Assembly: GCF_017306585.1 (NCBI RefSeq)
Contig: NZ_JAFKIC010000107.1
Span: forward strand, 52,938-116,937
Source: Mesorhizobium sp.
GTDB lineage: Bacteria > Pseudomonadota > Alphaproteobacteria > Rhizobiales > Rhizobiaceae
Reading direction: 5' to 3'
DNA length: 64,000 nucleotides
The notes beneath the pieces were generated by a model. That model made no database searches. It was not told the DNA's origin and saw only the letters and a list, made by a program, of their open reading frames with translations. A program made the translations under genes and the position numbers. Positions 46,110 through 55,534 of the stretch are shown here, piece by piece. The number at the start of each line of letters is the position of its first letter. The stretch's first letter is position 1.

Positions 46110-47057
46110 TCAAGCAAACGGCACGGCCGTCGTGCCTTTAGGTAGCTTCGCCTCGTCGTCGGGCTCAACGTGAATCGTCACCCGCACCGAAGGTATCTCG
46201 GCCTTCAGCGCGTCCTCGATGCGATCGCAGATGACATGGCTGGTGCCGACCGACATGTCGGCGTCGACGACCAGGTGGAACTCGATGAAGGTGGCGCGGC
46301 CGGCGATGCGGGTCTTGAGGTCGTGCACCTCCATGGCGCCCTTGCAATTGGCCGAGATGATGTCGCGGATGCGCATGTGCTCGGCAGTGTCGACGGCACG
46401 GTCCATCAGGCCGTTCATGGACGAGCCGATGACGTGCCAGCCCTGCCACAGGATGTTGAGCGCAACGATGACGGCGAGCGCGGGGTCGAGGATACGCCAG
46501 CCGGTCAGGATCGCGCCGACGAGGCCGCCGAAGACGCCGATCGAGGTGACCACGTCGGTCATGATGTGATTGCCGTCGGCGACCAGCGCCGGCGATTTCG
46601 CGGCCTTGCCGGCACGGATCAGCAGCAAGGCCCAGAAGGCGTTGATGGCAGTGGCGACGCCGTTGACGGCAAGGCCTTCCCAGGGCTGTTCCAATTGCGC
46701 CTGTACCTGCCAGGAACGCCAGACCTCGTTCAGGATCAGAAGTGCGGCGACCACGATCAGCACGCCTTCCAGCACCGCCGAGAAATACTCGGCCTTGTGA
46801 TGGCCGAAGGGATGATCCTGATCGGCCGGCTTGTGGCTGACCTGGATCGCCCAGAAGGCGGCGATCGAGGCGATGACGTTGACGATCGATTCCAGCGCGT
46901 CCGAATAGAGCGCGACCGAGCCGGTCAGGTACCAGGCGACGAGTTTCAGGCCGAAGACGATGGCGGCAATGGCGATCGACCAGAGCGCAAGGCTGGCGAC
47001 CCTTTGCTTGGCCGCCATCCTGGCATCCGCGGCCATCGTGTTCCCGGCTTCGGCCAT
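46110..47057 (-). CDS. Cation diffusion facilitator (CDF) metal transporter
   Basis: A 315-residue proton-coupled divalent metal exporter. There are six helices from about residue 20 to 200. Metal-site residues are in LYSDALESIVN (TM2) and DGNHIMTDVVTS (TM5, H-x-x-x-D), and a second histidine-rich block is DHPFGHHKAEYF. The cytoplasmic C-terminal domain has the CDF pattern VHDLKTRIAGRATFIEFHLVVDADM and a late DRIEDAL. Metal specificity (Zn, Mn, Fe or Co) is not predictable here. The start at 47057 lies 4 bp after the trpE(G) stop, so read-through from the trp attenuator is likely. Confidence 0.88.
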   Translation of the reverse strand: MAEAGNTMAADARMAAKQRVASLALWSIAIAAIVFGLKLVAWYLTGSVALYSDALESIVNVIASIAAFWAIQVSHKPADQDHPFGHHKAEYFSAVLEGVLIVVAALLILNEVWRSWQVQAQLEQPWEGLAVNGVATAINAFWALLLIRAGKAAKSPALVADGNHIMTDVVTSIGVFGGLVGAILTGWRILDPALAVIVALNILWQGWHVIGSSMNGLMDRAVDTAEHMRIRDIISANCKGAMEVHDLKTRIAGRATFIEFHLVVDADMSVGTSHVICDRIEDALKAEIPSVRVTIHVEPDDEAKLPKGTTAVPFA

Positions 47058-47061
47058 TGCG

Positions 47062-49251
47062 TCAGGCAGCCTTTTCCTTGGCCTTGCGCGGCAGGTGGGC
47101 GACGATGTTCTCGATGATGCGCATGCCGGCATTGTGGCCGAGCGTCATGATCGATTCCGGATGGAACTGCACCGCGGCGATCGGCTCCTTGCGGTGCTCG
47201 AAGGCCATGATGATGCCGTCCTCGGTTTCGGCGGTGACGAGGAAATCGTCGGGCAGCCGCACCGGATCGGCGAAGATCGAGTGATAGCGGCCGACCGTTA
47301 CTTCCTTGGGCAGGCCCGAGAAGATGATGCCGGGCTTGGACACGCGAATGCGCGACGGCTTGCCGTGCATGGGGATGTGCAACTGCCTGAGCTCGCCGCC
47401 ATAGGCCTCGGCGAGCGCCTGCAGGCCAAGGCAGACACCGAAGATCGGCAGGTCGCGGGCGCGCGCCTTCTTGATGGTCGCGGCGCAGTCGAAGTCCTTC
47501 GGCGTGCCGGGTCCGGGCGACAGCACGACGAGATCCGGCTTCAGCCGCTCGAACACTTCCTCGGGCACCGGCGAGCGCACGGTCGAGACATTGGCGCCCG
47601 TCTGGCGGAAGTAGTTGGCCAGCGTGTGGACGAAGGAATCCTCGTGGTCGACGAGCAGGATGTTGACGCCGTCGCCGACGCGCGCGGTGGCGCGCTCGGT
47701 GCTGGCGGAATTGCCTGACTTGGCGTCGCGGATGGCGGAGAGCATGGCGGATGCCTTCAGTTCGGTTTCGGCTTCTTCTTCCTCGGGAACGCTGTCGAAC
47801 AGCAGTGTGGCGCCGGCGCGCACCTCTGCGATGCCGTCCTTGATGCGGATGGTGCGCAAGGTCAGGCCGGTGTTCATGTCGCCGTTGAAATTGACCATGC
47901 CGATGGCGCCGCCATACCAGGCGCGGGGGCTCTTCTCGTTCTGCTCGATGAAGCGCATGGCCCAGAGTTTCGGCGCGCCGGTGACGGTGACCGCCCAGGC
48001 ATGCGACAGGAAGGCGTCGAAGGCATCCATGCCTTCGCGCAGGCGGCCCTCGATGTGGTCGACCGTGTGGATCAGACGCGAATACATCTCGATCTGGCGG
48101 CGGCCGATGACGCGCACCGAGCCCGGCTCGCAGACGCGCGACTTGTCGTTGCGGTCGACGTCCGAGCACATGGTCAGCTCGGATTCGTCCTTCTTCGAAT
48201 TGAGCAGTTTCAGGATCTGCTCCGAGTCGGAAATGGCGTCATCGCCGCGCTTGATGGTGCCCGAGATCGGGCAGGTCTCGACGCGGCGACCGTTGACGCG
48301 CACGAACATTTCGGGCGAAGCGCCGATCAGATATTCGTTCTCGCCGAGATTGATGAAGAAGGAATAGGGCGAGGGGTTGATCGACTTCAGCTTGCGCGAA
48401 ATCTCCGATGGCTGCGTCTCGCAACGCTCGTAGAACATCTGGCCGGGCACGACCTCGAACAGGTCACCACGCTTGAACGAATCCATCGCGCGGCGCACCA
48501 GATTGGCGTATTCGCCCGGTTCATGGTCGCCACGCGGGGGGATGCGGTCAGCGGTCCTGAACGGCTCGGCGATCTGGTCACGCGGCAGGCCTTCGGTTGA
48601 AAAGCCTTCGCCCGAATAGTCGTAACGGTCGGTCCAGGCCTTGGCCGAATAGTGGTCGACGACCAGGATTTCGTCGGGCAGGAACAGCACGAGGTCGCGC
48701 TGGCTCGGCTTGCGTTCGAGCTTGTAGTCGACCGGATCGAACTGGAAGGCGAGGTCGTAGCCGAAGGCGCCGTAGAGGCCGAGATTGGCGTCTTCCGCCG
48801 TTTTGAACAGAGCGGTGATGGCGCGCAGCACGGTGAACACCGAAGGCACGCGGCTGCGCTCCTCCTCGGTGAAGACGCGGCCGGGCTTGGCGACATCGAG
48901 GCGTATCAGCGTACTGGAGGTTTCGGCGATCGTGACGTCGGCGAGGGTGCCCAGGGCCTTGCCGATGACCGGCAGCAGCGCCTCGCCACGGCTGTTCAGC
49001 GCCTCGACGCGCATGGCGCGGCCACGCGCGGAAATGACCAGCGGCGGGTCGATGATGGCGGTGTCCCAGCGCGTGTAGCGGCCGGGATATTCGTAGTTGG
49101 AGGAAAACACCGCGCCGCGCCGGGAATTCAGCCCGTCGACATAGGCGTCGATTGCGCCCGCATAGGGCCGGTCGTGGCGCTCGCGGGTGATGGTGATGCC
49201 ACCCGCCGTCACGAAGCTCTCAGCGCCGTTTTCCAGAACCTTCATCGTCAT
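47062..49251 (-). CDS. trpE: Fused anthranilate synthase TrpE(G)
   Basis: Makes anthranilate from chorismate and glutamine, the first step of tryptophan synthesis. The 729-residue fusion, characteristic of rhizobia, has the TrpE part first (about 1-505, with [25 protein letters not shown] and [18 protein letters not shown]) and the TrpG glutaminase second, with the catalytic cysteine in [16 protein letters not shown] and the His-Glu pair in VQFHPESI. I use the second ATG (49251), which has GGAG 6 nt upstream and gives the usual 729 residues. It is controlled by the trpL attenuator just upstream. A CDF gene follows after 4 bp. Confidence 0.96.
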   Translation of the reverse strand: MTMKVLENGAESFVTAGGITITRERHDRPYAGAIDAYVDGLNSRRGAVFSSNYEYPGRYTRWDTAIIDPPLVISARGRAMRVEALNSRGEALLPVIGKALGTLADVTIAETSSTLIRLDVAKPGRVFTEEERSRVPSVFTVLRAITALFKTAEDANLGLYGAFGYDLAFQFDPVDYKLERKPSQRDLVLFLPDEILVVDHYSAKAWTDRYDYSGEGFSTEGLPRDQIAEPFRTADRIPPRGDHEPGEYANLVRRAMDSFKRGDLFEVVPGQMFYERCETQPSEISRKLKSINPSPYSFFINLGENEYLIGASPEMFVRVNGRRVETCPISGTIKRGDDAISDSEQILKLLNSKKDESELTMCSDVDRNDKSRVCEPGSVRVIGRRQIEMYSRLIHTVDHIEGRLREGMDAFDAFLSHAWAVTVTGAPKLWAMRFIEQNEKSPRAWYGGAIGMVNFNGDMNTGLTLRTIRIKDGIAEVRAGATLLFDSVPEEEEAETELKASAMLSAIRDAKSGNSASTERATARVGDGVNILLVDHEDSFVHTLANYFRQTGANVSTVRSPVPEEVFERLKPDLVVLSPGPGTPKDFDCAATIKKARARDLPIFGVCLGLQALAEAYGGELRQLHIPMHGKPSRIRVSKPGIIFSGLPKEVTVGRYHSIFADPVRLPDDFLVTAETEDGIIMAFEHRKEPIAAVQFHPESIMTLGHNAGMRIIENIVAHLPRKAKEKAA

Positions 49252-49300
49252 TGCCGTCTCCATCTGGCTTGTTGGGGCAACGGACCCGGGACTGGCTTGG

Positions 49301-49338
49301 AAAAAACAAATGGCCGCCCGGACATTCCGTTGCGGCCA
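49301..49338 (-). terminator. trp attenuator terminator
   Basis: Hairpin with 7-bp arms TGGCCGC/GCGGCCA, a 14-nt loop and a U-rich tail of ten bases with nine T. It lies 39 nt past the trpL stop and 50 nt before trpE(G). Confidence 0.85.
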
Positions 49339-49377
49339 CCCTCTCTTTTCACGCGCACGCGTTCGAACAGGCCGCTG

Positions 49378-49422
49378 TCAGCAGGCCCACCACCAAATGG
49401 TCTTGGTCGAACGCATGTTCAT
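49378..49422 (-). CDS. trpL: trp leader peptide TrpL
   Basis: A 14-residue leader, MNMRSTKTIWWWAC, with three consecutive Trp codons, the same length and core (IWWWA) as the Sinorhizobium meliloti trpL peptide. The ATG is exactly 7 nt from the -10 box and a possible in-frame ATG upstream lies inside the -10, so the mRNA is leaderless. Ribosome stalling at the Trp codons lets the antiterminator form and opens trpE(G). The last residue is Cys where S. meliloti has Arg. Confidence 0.9.
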   Translation of the reverse strand: MNMRSTKTIWWWAC

Positions 49423-49429
49423 GGGCAAA

Positions 49430-49458
49430 TCCATAGCGGCGAAAAACCGGATGCGCAA
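49430..49458 (-). promoter_or_regulatory. trpL-trpE(G) promoter
   Basis: Minus-strand TTGCGC (49458-49453), 17-bp spacer, TATGGA (49435-49430), then 7 bp to the trpL ATG. Spacing is ideal for sigma-70 and the start coincides with the ATG. Confidence 0.75.
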
Positions 49459-49571
49459 CTGATTTGACGGGCTTGTCCGTGGCCGCCGCTTCGCCCGCCC
49501 ATGGCACATCGCCAGAGCCCGCGCCCCTGCCTAGATTGTTAATCCAACGTCGAGAAAACGGGAAAACACCG

Positions 49572-50342
49572 ATGACCCAGCAGGTCGAGCGCGCACGGAC
49601 ATTCCATTCCCTCCACGTCAAGGGCAATCCCGTCGTGCTCTACAACGCCTGGGATCCGGGCTCGGCCAGGATCGTGGAGAAAGCCGGCGCCAAGGCGATC
49701 GCCACCGGAAGCTGGCCGGTCGCCGCCGCTTTCGGTTACGCCGACGGCGAGAAGATCCCGCTGGAGCTGGCGCTCGACAACATCAAGCGGATCGTGGCGG
49801 CGGTCGACCTGCCGGTCACGATGGACCTCGAGGGCGGCTATGGCGTCGAGCCGGAAATCGTCGCTCGCACCGTATCGCTTGCGCTGCAGGCCGGGGCCAT
49901 CGGCTTCAATTTCGAGGATCAGGTGGTCGGTGGCAGCGGGCTGCACGATATTGCCGTGCAGGTGAAGCGGATCGAGGCGGCGGCAGCGGCGGTCAAGTCG
50001 TCAGGCGTCCCGGCCTTCCTGAACGCCCGCACCGACATCTTCCTCAAGGCCAAGCCCGATACACACGACAAATCCATGGTCGACCAAGCGATCGAGCGGG
50101 CGCGGGCCTATGAGCAGGCCGGGGCCAGCGGCTTCTTCGCGCCGGGGCTTGGCGACGAAGGTCTGATCGAGGCGCTCTGCAAGGCCACCGCCTTGCCGGT
50201 CAACATCATCGCGCTGGCGCACGTGCCGCCGCGCCAGCGCCTTGCCGAACTTGGCGTTGCCCGCATCAGCCACGGCCCGGTGCCATGGCGCCAGATGGCG
50301 GAATGGCTGGAGGCGAAGGCTCGGCTGGCCATTTCGGGGTAG
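49572..50342 (+). CDS. Isocitrate lyase/PEP mutase family protein
   Basis: A 256-residue TIM-barrel enzyme from the ATG at 49572. Family signatures are ATGSWPVAAAFGYADGE, VTMDLEGGYG and AIGFNFEDQ, with NARTDIFL and PVNIIALAH further on. The catalytic K-K-C-G-H loop of isocitrate lyase is absent, so it is more likely a PEP-mutase-like, oxaloacetate-decarboxylase-like or 2-methylisocitrate-lyase-like enzyme acting on a 2-keto acid. It is divergent from trpE(G), with no functional link visible. A large fold-back element follows its stop. Confidence 0.85.
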   Translation: MTQQVERARTFHSLHVKGNPVVLYNAWDPGSARIVEKAGAKAIATGSWPVAAAFGYADGEKIPLELALDNIKRIVAAVDLPVTMDLEGGYGVEPEIVARTVSLALQAGAIGFNFEDQVVGGSGLHDIAVQVKRIEAAAAAVKSSGVPAFLNARTDIFLKAKPDTHDKSMVDQAIERARAYEQAGASGFFAPGLGDEGLIEALCKATALPVNIIALAHVPPRQRLAELGVARISHGPVPWRQMAEWLEAKARLAISG

Positions 50343-50353
50343 GTCACGCCGAT

Positions 50354-50471
50354 ATTCAGGTGATGCCGGCCTGCGAACGATGGCCTCCTGCGCTTCCGGT
50401 GCTCACGTACTTCAAGTACGCTCCGCTCCGGTTCTCGGACGCCACCGTTCTCGACTCGGCCTGACCTGAAT
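50354..50471. repeat. 118-nt nested palindromic element
   Basis: One long imperfect fold-back. Ends ATTCAGGT (50354) and ACCTGAAT (50464) pair, then GGCC with GGCC, GAACGATGGC with GCCACCGTTC (one mismatch), CCGG with CCGG, and at the centre GTACTT-ca-AGTAC (50407-50419). Dispersed elements with a GCTCACGTAC...GTACGCTCCGCTCC core are, from memory, frequent between rhizobial genes, so this is likely one member. It fills nearly the whole 160-bp gap between convergent genes and could also stabilise or end both mRNAs. Confidence 0.65.
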
Positions 50472-50502
50472 CTCGACATGCCCTGGGCGTTGGGACGTTA
50501 GC

Positions 50503-51558
50503 CTAATCCTCCAGCGTGCCCGACCTGGCGTCGGTGCTCTTCCTGTCGCCGGCCAGCTTCAAAAGATCCTCGCCGGTGCGGATGATGCGGCGCGAGCGGC
50601 GGGTCAGGATGATGCCGTCCTGAGGGGCGAAGACTTCGGTGCGGCCGTCGGCCTCGCCGGGTGCGTGCACGATGGTGGCTAGGCGCTGGCCCCGTTTGAC
50701 GCGGTCGCCGGGCTTCACGTCGTAAAGGACAGCGCCGGCGCGGGGCGCCGGCATCATGTCGATGTTTTCGAGCGGCGTGACGACACCCTTGAAGGCGCCG
50801 GGCGCGGGCAGGGCGGCGTCTGATATCACGCCGCGCGCGACCAGCAGCCTGTAGAGCCCCTCGGCATCGGCCTTCGCCAGGGCGCCATCGACATCGAGGA
50901 TGCCGCGATATTCGACCGTCGTGACGGCGCGCTTGTCGAATTTGGCGATGGCGGCGGGCGCGTTCTGGTAAGGCATGATCGAGGCGCCCTCGAAGGTACC
51001 GTCCGTGTCCTCGCTCCACAGCACCACCGCGTCGACGCCCATGGCGGCGGCGCAATCGGCCATGGCAGGCCACAGGCTGGTGTGGATGTAGAGATAGGCA
51101 AGGCCTTCGTCATCGCAGTGCAGGTCGATCACCATGTCGTTGCCCAGCGACAGCTGAACCAGCCTGGTCTTCAGCCGCTGGTCAGCGCCGCCATGCGCCG
51201 CGTTAGGCAGCAAGCTGGCGTCGGGCGCGGCCAGCAGCGGGAAGCCGCGGTTGAAGTTCGTGCGGGTGCCCAGATGGAAACGGCCCTGGTGCTCGCCGAA
51301 ATGGTATTGCGCGCGGCCGATCGGGTTGGCCCAGGGCACGATGGTGATGTTGCCCTTGATGCGGCCTTCGGCTTCGGCCTTGTTCAAGGCCGGCATAAGC
51401 GCGTCTATGGCAACGACGCCGGGCAGTTCGCCGGCGTGCAGGGCGGCCTGCAGATAGGCCGAAGGCGCCGCCTTGTCGGCGCCGGCGAAGCGGAAGACGG
51501 GGAATTCGTAGGAGACGCCGTCGCTGTCCCCGGCGATGCGTTCGATCGATTTCTGCAT
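50503..51558 (-). CDS. Succinylglutamate desuccinylase/aspartoacylase family protein
   Basis: An M14-like zinc deacylase of 351 residues; GGGAGGA fixes the ATG at 51558. The metal-binding H and E are in QAALHAGELPG, the third ligand in VIDLHCDDE, and substrate arginine/asparagine residues in GRFHLGTRTNFNRGFP. The late TVEYRG supplies the catalytic glutamate. The C-terminal part (DVKPGDRVKRGQRLATI) resembles a small lipoyl-like barrel seen in this subgroup. It should remove an N-acyl group from an amino acid or osmolyte; the substrate is unknown. It is 3' of an MFS gene on the same strand. Confidence 0.86.
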   Translation of the reverse strand: MQKSIERIAGDSDGVSYEFPVFRFAGADKAAPSAYLQAALHAGELPGVVAIDALMPALNKAEAEGRIKGNITIVPWANPIGRAQYHFGEHQGRFHLGTRTNFNRGFPLLAAPDASLLPNAAHGGADQRLKTRLVQLSLGNDMVIDLHCDDEGLAYLYIHTSLWPAMADCAAAMGVDAVVLWSEDTDGTFEGASIMPYQNAPAAIAKFDKRAVTTVEYRGILDVDGALAKADAEGLYRLLVARGVISDAALPAPGAFKGVVTPLENIDMMPAPRAGAVLYDVKPGDRVKRGQRLATIVHAPGEADGRTEVFAPQDGIILTRRSRRIIRTGEDLLKLAGDRKSTDARSGTLED

Positions 51559-51671
51559 GGCTTCCTCCCTGGGCAATGACAGGACATGCCCATTTGAAGG
51601 CGGCGATGTCGATTGGTCCAGCCCGGCGCGCTATGGGCGCAGGATTTGCCCTGGAACTGGAGGCGATGCCG

Positions 51672-52847
51672 TCACTCGCCGGCCGGCTGCAGAGTGGCCA
51701 CCGGCGCCCGACGTTCCAGGGACTGCGAGAGCACTGCGACGGCCACCGCCAGCAAGGCGAGCACGCCGCCGACCAGCGGCAGATTGGCGTAGGAAACGCC
51801 TGCCGAAAGCGCCACGCCGCCGATCCAGGCGCCGCTGGCATTGCCGACATTGAAGGCACCCTGGTTGAGCGTGGCGGCGAGGTTCGGCCCTTCGGAGGCC
51901 GCCTCGACGACGCGGATCTGCAATGGCGGCACGACGACGAAGATCAGCAGGCCCCACAGGAAGACGACGCCGATGGCGACGCTGGCGATGGCGCCGAACT
52001 CGGTGAAGCCGACGAACAGGACCGCCATCAAGAGCAGCGTGCCGATGACGGTCGGCATCAGCTTCCAGTCGGCCAGCTTTCCGCCGATGACATTGCCGAT
52101 GGTCATGCCGGCGCCGAACAGAAGCAGCACCCAGGTCACCGCCGAAGTCGACAGGCCGGACACTTCAGTGAGGTATGGCTTGATATAAGTGAAGACGGCG
52201 AACAGGCTGGCCGAGGCGAGCGAGGCGATCAGCATCGCCAGCCAGACCTGCAGCTTGCCCAGCACCCGCAACTCGCTGCGCAGGCCGCCGCTCGGCTCGG
52301 CGACGTTCGAAGGCACCAGCCAGGCGATGGCCGCGACCGAGATCAGGCCGATGCCGACCACGGCGAGGAAGGTGGAGCGCCAGCCGAAGGCTTCGCCGAG
52401 CGCGGTGCCGGCGGGAACGCCGAGGATGTTGGACAGCGTCAGGCCGGCGAACATCAGGGCGATGGCGCTGGCGCGCTTGTTGCGCGGCACGAGGCTTGCC
52501 GCCACGACCGAACCGATGCCGAAGAAGGCGCCATGGCCGAAAGCGGTGAAGACGCGCGCGGCCATCAGAAGCCAGTAATTGGGCGCGATGGCGCAGAACA
52601 GATTGCCGACCACGAACAGCGCGGCGAGCCCGACAAGCACCGGCTTGCGCGGCAGATGCGCGGTCGCCATGGCGACGATCGGCGCGCCGAAGACGACGCC
52701 CAGCGCATAGCCGGTGACCAGCAGGCCGGCCGAGGGGATCGACACGCCGAGGTCGGCGGCCACCTCCGGCAGCAGCCCCATGATGACGAATTCGGTGGTG
52801 CCGATGCAGAAGGACGCAATGGCAAGCGCAAGGATCGGCAACGGCAT
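51672..52847 (-). CDS. MFS transporter, AraJ/DHA1 type
   Basis: A 391-residue, 12-helix antiporter. The first helix is PLPILALAIASFCIGTTEFVIMGLLPEVAADLG, which is highly typical of the sugar-efflux/chloramphenicol-type DHA1 group (E. coli YdhP/AraJ). Motif A is ATAHLPRKPVLVG, and motif C-like GTALGEAFGWRSTF lies in TM5. The upstream extension of the open frame is not hydrophobic and is discarded. It is separated by 113 bp from the downstream deacylase gene on the same strand. Confidence 0.87.
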   Translation of the reverse strand: MPLPILALAIASFCIGTTEFVIMGLLPEVAADLGVSIPSAGLLVTGYALGVVFGAPIVAMATAHLPRKPVLVGLAALFVVGNLFCAIAPNYWLLMAARVFTAFGHGAFFGIGSVVAASLVPRNKRASAIALMFAGLTLSNILGVPAGTALGEAFGWRSTFLAVVGIGLISVAAIAWLVPSNVAEPSGGLRSELRVLGKLQVWLAMLIASLASASLFAVFTYIKPYLTEVSGLSTSAVTWVLLLFGAGMTIGNVIGGKLADWKLMPTVIGTLLLMAVLFVGFTEFGAIASVAIGVVFLWGLLIFVVVPPLQIRVVEAASEGPNLAATLNQGAFNVGNASGAWIGGVALSAGVSYANLPLVGGVLALLAVAVAVLSQSLERRAPVATLQPAGE

Positions 52848-53005
52848 GAGACGTCCAGTCTGAATCGGTTCAATTTTGAGACTGCGCGAAGAGCCATGCC
52901 TGATGCAATGCATATTGCCGCATTGCAGCAATGCAGAAAGCTGGGAGCAGATGGAAAACGGGGCACCTCGGCGCCCCGCTGATGTTTATCCCTTCAAAGG
53001 AGCCC

Positions 53006-55366
53006 TCATGGCGTCTTCGGCAGGGCATAGGCGATGATGTAGTCGCCACGGTCCGGCGACTGGCGCGCGCCGCCCGCCGAGACGACGACGAACTGGCGGC
53101 CGCTTTCGGGCGAGGTGTAGGTCATTGGCGTCGCCTGCGCGCCGACCGGCAGGCGTCCCTTCCACAGTTCCTCGCCGGTGGCGACGTCGATGGCGCGCAG
53201 GTAATAGTCCTGCGTGCCGGCATAGAAGACCAGTCCGCCCGCCGTGGTGATGGGGCCGCCGAGCGACGGCATGCCGATCGGGATCGGCAGCCCGGTCTTC
53301 ATGCCGAGCGGGCCGGTGTCCTGCAGCGTGCCGGCAGGGACCTGCCAGACCAGCTTGCTCGATTTCAGGTCGATGGCGCTGATCGTGCCATAGGGCGGCT
53401 GGTGGCAAGGCACGCCGAGCGGCGACATGAAGCCGTTCTTCAGGGCGCCATAGGGCGTGCCGAGCTGAGTGCCCAGGCCGTCATGCGCCGCCGACGGGCC
53501 GTAATTGTCGGCCACCGCGCGCGGCAGCAATTCGACGAATTGCGGCATGCGGATGTCGTTGACGATCAGATAGTCATTGGCTTCGTCGACCGAGGCGCTG
53601 CCCCAGTTCATGCCGCCATAATAGCCGGGGAACTGCAGAGAACGCGTCGGGCCCGGCGGCGTGAACTCACCCTCGTAGCGCAGCTTCCTGAAGCCGATGC
53701 GGCAGTAGAGCTGGTCGAACGGGGTGGCGCCCCACATGCGCGCTTCCGTGAACGGCTCGTCGCCGATCGAGGGCATGCCGACCGAATAGGGCTGGGTCGG
53801 CGACAGGAAGTCTTCCTTGGCGCCGCCATCCTGCGGCACCGGCTTCTCCTGTACCTCGGCGATCGGCTTGCCGTCGCGGCGATCGAGCATGAAGATCTGG
53901 CCGCGCTTGGTCACCTGGATCAGCGCCGGCACCTTGCCGCCCTTGCCGTCGGGCACGTCATAGAGCGCTGGCTGCGAGGGCAGGTCGTAGTCCCAGAGGT
54001 CGTGATGCACGGTCTGGAACTTCCAGCGTTCGCGGCCGGTGGCGATGTCGAGCGCGACGACGGACGCGGTGTACTCCTCCGCCGCTTTGGAGCGCTCGGC
54101 GCCGAAGAAGTCAGGCGTCGCATTGCCGGTCGGCAGGTAGACGAGGCCGAGCGCGTCGTCATAGCTCGGCGTCGACCAGACATTGGGCGTGCCGCGCGTG
54201 TAGCTCTGGCCTTCCGGCGGCAGTTTGGTGATGGCGGGGTTGCCGAGATCCCAGGCCCAGACCAGCTCGCCGGTCCTGGCGCTGAAGGCCCTGACGGCTC
54301 CCGAGGGCTCGCCGGTCTCGACATTGTCCCACACCCAGCCGCCGACCATGATCAGGTCGCGCATGACCGTGGGGGCCGAGGTCTGGAAATAGAAACCGGC
54401 CTTGACCTCGCCCATGCCCTGCTTGAGGTCGACGGTGCCGCCCTGGCCGAAATCCGCGCAGGGCTGGCCGGTCCTGGCGTCGATCTCGATCAGCCGCGCG
54501 TCGATCGTGGTCATGACGATGCGACTGGCGCAGACCGCCGAACTGCTGGCCGTCTGTGCATCGGCCGAAGGCTCGTAATAGCTAACCCCACGACAGCGCT
54601 GCCACAGCGGCGAGGCGGCCTTCGGGTCGAACTTCCAGTGTGGTTCGCCGGTCTCGGCGTTGAGCGCGTTGACGACATTTTTCGAGGAGCAGGTATAGAC
54701 CGTGTCGCCGATCTGCAGCGGCGTGTTCTGGTCCTCGGCGCCCTTGGCCGGAATGTCGCCGGTGCGGAACGTCCAGGCGACTTTGAGGTCCTTGACATTG
54801 TCCCTGTTGATCTGGCCGATCGGGGCATAGCGCGTGCCGGCGGGCGTGCGGCCATAGTGGCGCCAGTCCGTGTTGCCGGTGGCGGCGGGAGCCGGGTTCG
54901 CGGTGGCCGCAACGGTTTCGCGGATCACGCCATGCGGCTGAAAGGCGTAAGCCGCGGTGGCGATCAGGCCGAGCACGAGAATGCCGGCAAGGGCGAAGGG
55001 ACCGCGCTTGCCGCCGCCCGATGACGGAAACAGCGGCGCCAAGAGGAGCGCGACCACGGCCAGCACGGCAGGGGCGACCAGTCGCGGCACGAGCGGCCAG
55101 AAGTTCAGGCCGGCCTCCCACAGCGCCCAGGCGATTGTGGCGAGGAAGATGAGGATGTAGAGCCAGAAGCCGAACTGCCGGCGCAGCGCGTAGAGGAAAC
55201 CGGAGATGATGATGCCGGCGCCGGCCAGTGCGTAGTACCAGGAGCCGCCGAGGCCGATGAGCTGGACGCCGCCATAGAGCAACGGCAGGCCGATGATCAT
55301 CAGCACCAGGCCGAAAAGAACGAGCAGCCAGACGCCGCCGGAGCTGTTGGTATCTTGGTTTGACAT
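53006..55366 (-). CDS. gcd: Membrane-bound PQQ-dependent glucose/quinate/shikimate dehydrogenase
   Basis: A 786-residue quinoprotein. Five N-terminal transmembrane helices (about residues 10-140) anchor an eight-bladed periplasmic propeller with signature blocks RYAPIGQINRDNVKDLKVAW, VYTCSSKNVVNALNAETG, GMGEVKAGFYFQTSAP and GGPITTAGGLVFYAGTQDYYLRAIDVATGEELWK. It oxidises an aldose (glucose) or a quinate-like acid in the periplasm and passes electrons to ubiquinone. No PQQ biosynthesis genes lie in the window, so the cofactor must come from elsewhere. GAGGA precedes the ATG. It is divergent from a MarR gene. Confidence 0.93.
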   Translation of the reverse strand: MSNQDTNSSGGVWLLVLFGLVLMIIGLPLLYGGVQLIGLGGSWYYALAGAGIIISGFLYALRRQFGFWLYILIFLATIAWALWEAGLNFWPLVPRLVAPAVLAVVALLLAPLFPSSGGGKRGPFALAGILVLGLIATAAYAFQPHGVIRETVAATANPAPAATGNTDWRHYGRTPAGTRYAPIGQINRDNVKDLKVAWTFRTGDIPAKGAEDQNTPLQIGDTVYTCSSKNVVNALNAETGEPHWKFDPKAASPLWQRCRGVSYYEPSADAQTASSSAVCASRIVMTTIDARLIEIDARTGQPCADFGQGGTVDLKQGMGEVKAGFYFQTSAPTVMRDLIMVGGWVWDNVETGEPSGAVRAFSARTGELVWAWDLGNPAITKLPPEGQSYTRGTPNVWSTPSYDDALGLVYLPTGNATPDFFGAERSKAAEEYTASVVALDIATGRERWKFQTVHHDLWDYDLPSQPALYDVPDGKGGKVPALIQVTKRGQIFMLDRRDGKPIAEVQEKPVPQDGGAKEDFLSPTQPYSVGMPSIGDEPFTEARMWGATPFDQLYCRIGFRKLRYEGEFTPPGPTRSLQFPGYYGGMNWGSASVDEANDYLIVNDIRMPQFVELLPRAVADNYGPSAAHDGLGTQLGTPYGALKNGFMSPLGVPCHQPPYGTISAIDLKSSKLVWQVPAGTLQDTGPLGMKTGLPIPIGMPSLGGPITTAGGLVFYAGTQDYYLRAIDVATGEELWKGRLPVGAQATPMTYTSPESGRQFVVVSAGGARQSPDRGDYIIAYALPKTP

Positions 55367-55534
55367 GTCGGTCCTCACATTTTCCGGATGCGCTGCCTTG
55401 GGGTCGCGGCGGCCGGAAAGGGCCGTCAGAGCGATCCAGGGGCTCGGTCGTCTGCATCCGGTTTGGCGACGGGGGCTTCGCCATCAAAAAGAATTTTATC
55501 GCAACCTAATAGATAGGATGTTATCTTTTTCGCC

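Larger units (their letters stand above)
49301..49422 (-). ncRNA. trpL attenuator RNA (rnTrpL-like)
   Basis: The leader transcript from its predicted +1 at 49422 to the intrinsic terminator: arms TGGCCGC and GCGGCCA (49338-49311 on the minus strand), followed by TTTGTTTTTT. An alternative pairing uses the GCGGCC just after the leader stop (49375-49370) with the terminator's GGCCGC arm, giving an antiterminator. In Sinorhizobium the terminated leader is a trans-acting sRNA (rnTrpL) and its peptide has separate roles. The architecture here is the same, so a similar sRNA is expected. Confidence 0.8.

Noticed and set aside
52931-55024. 697-codon plus-strand open frame opposite the PQQ dehydrogenase
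   Set aside because: GC-driven shadow: the antisense frame avoids stops because of strong third-position bias. The dehydrogenase on the minus strand has all family motifs.
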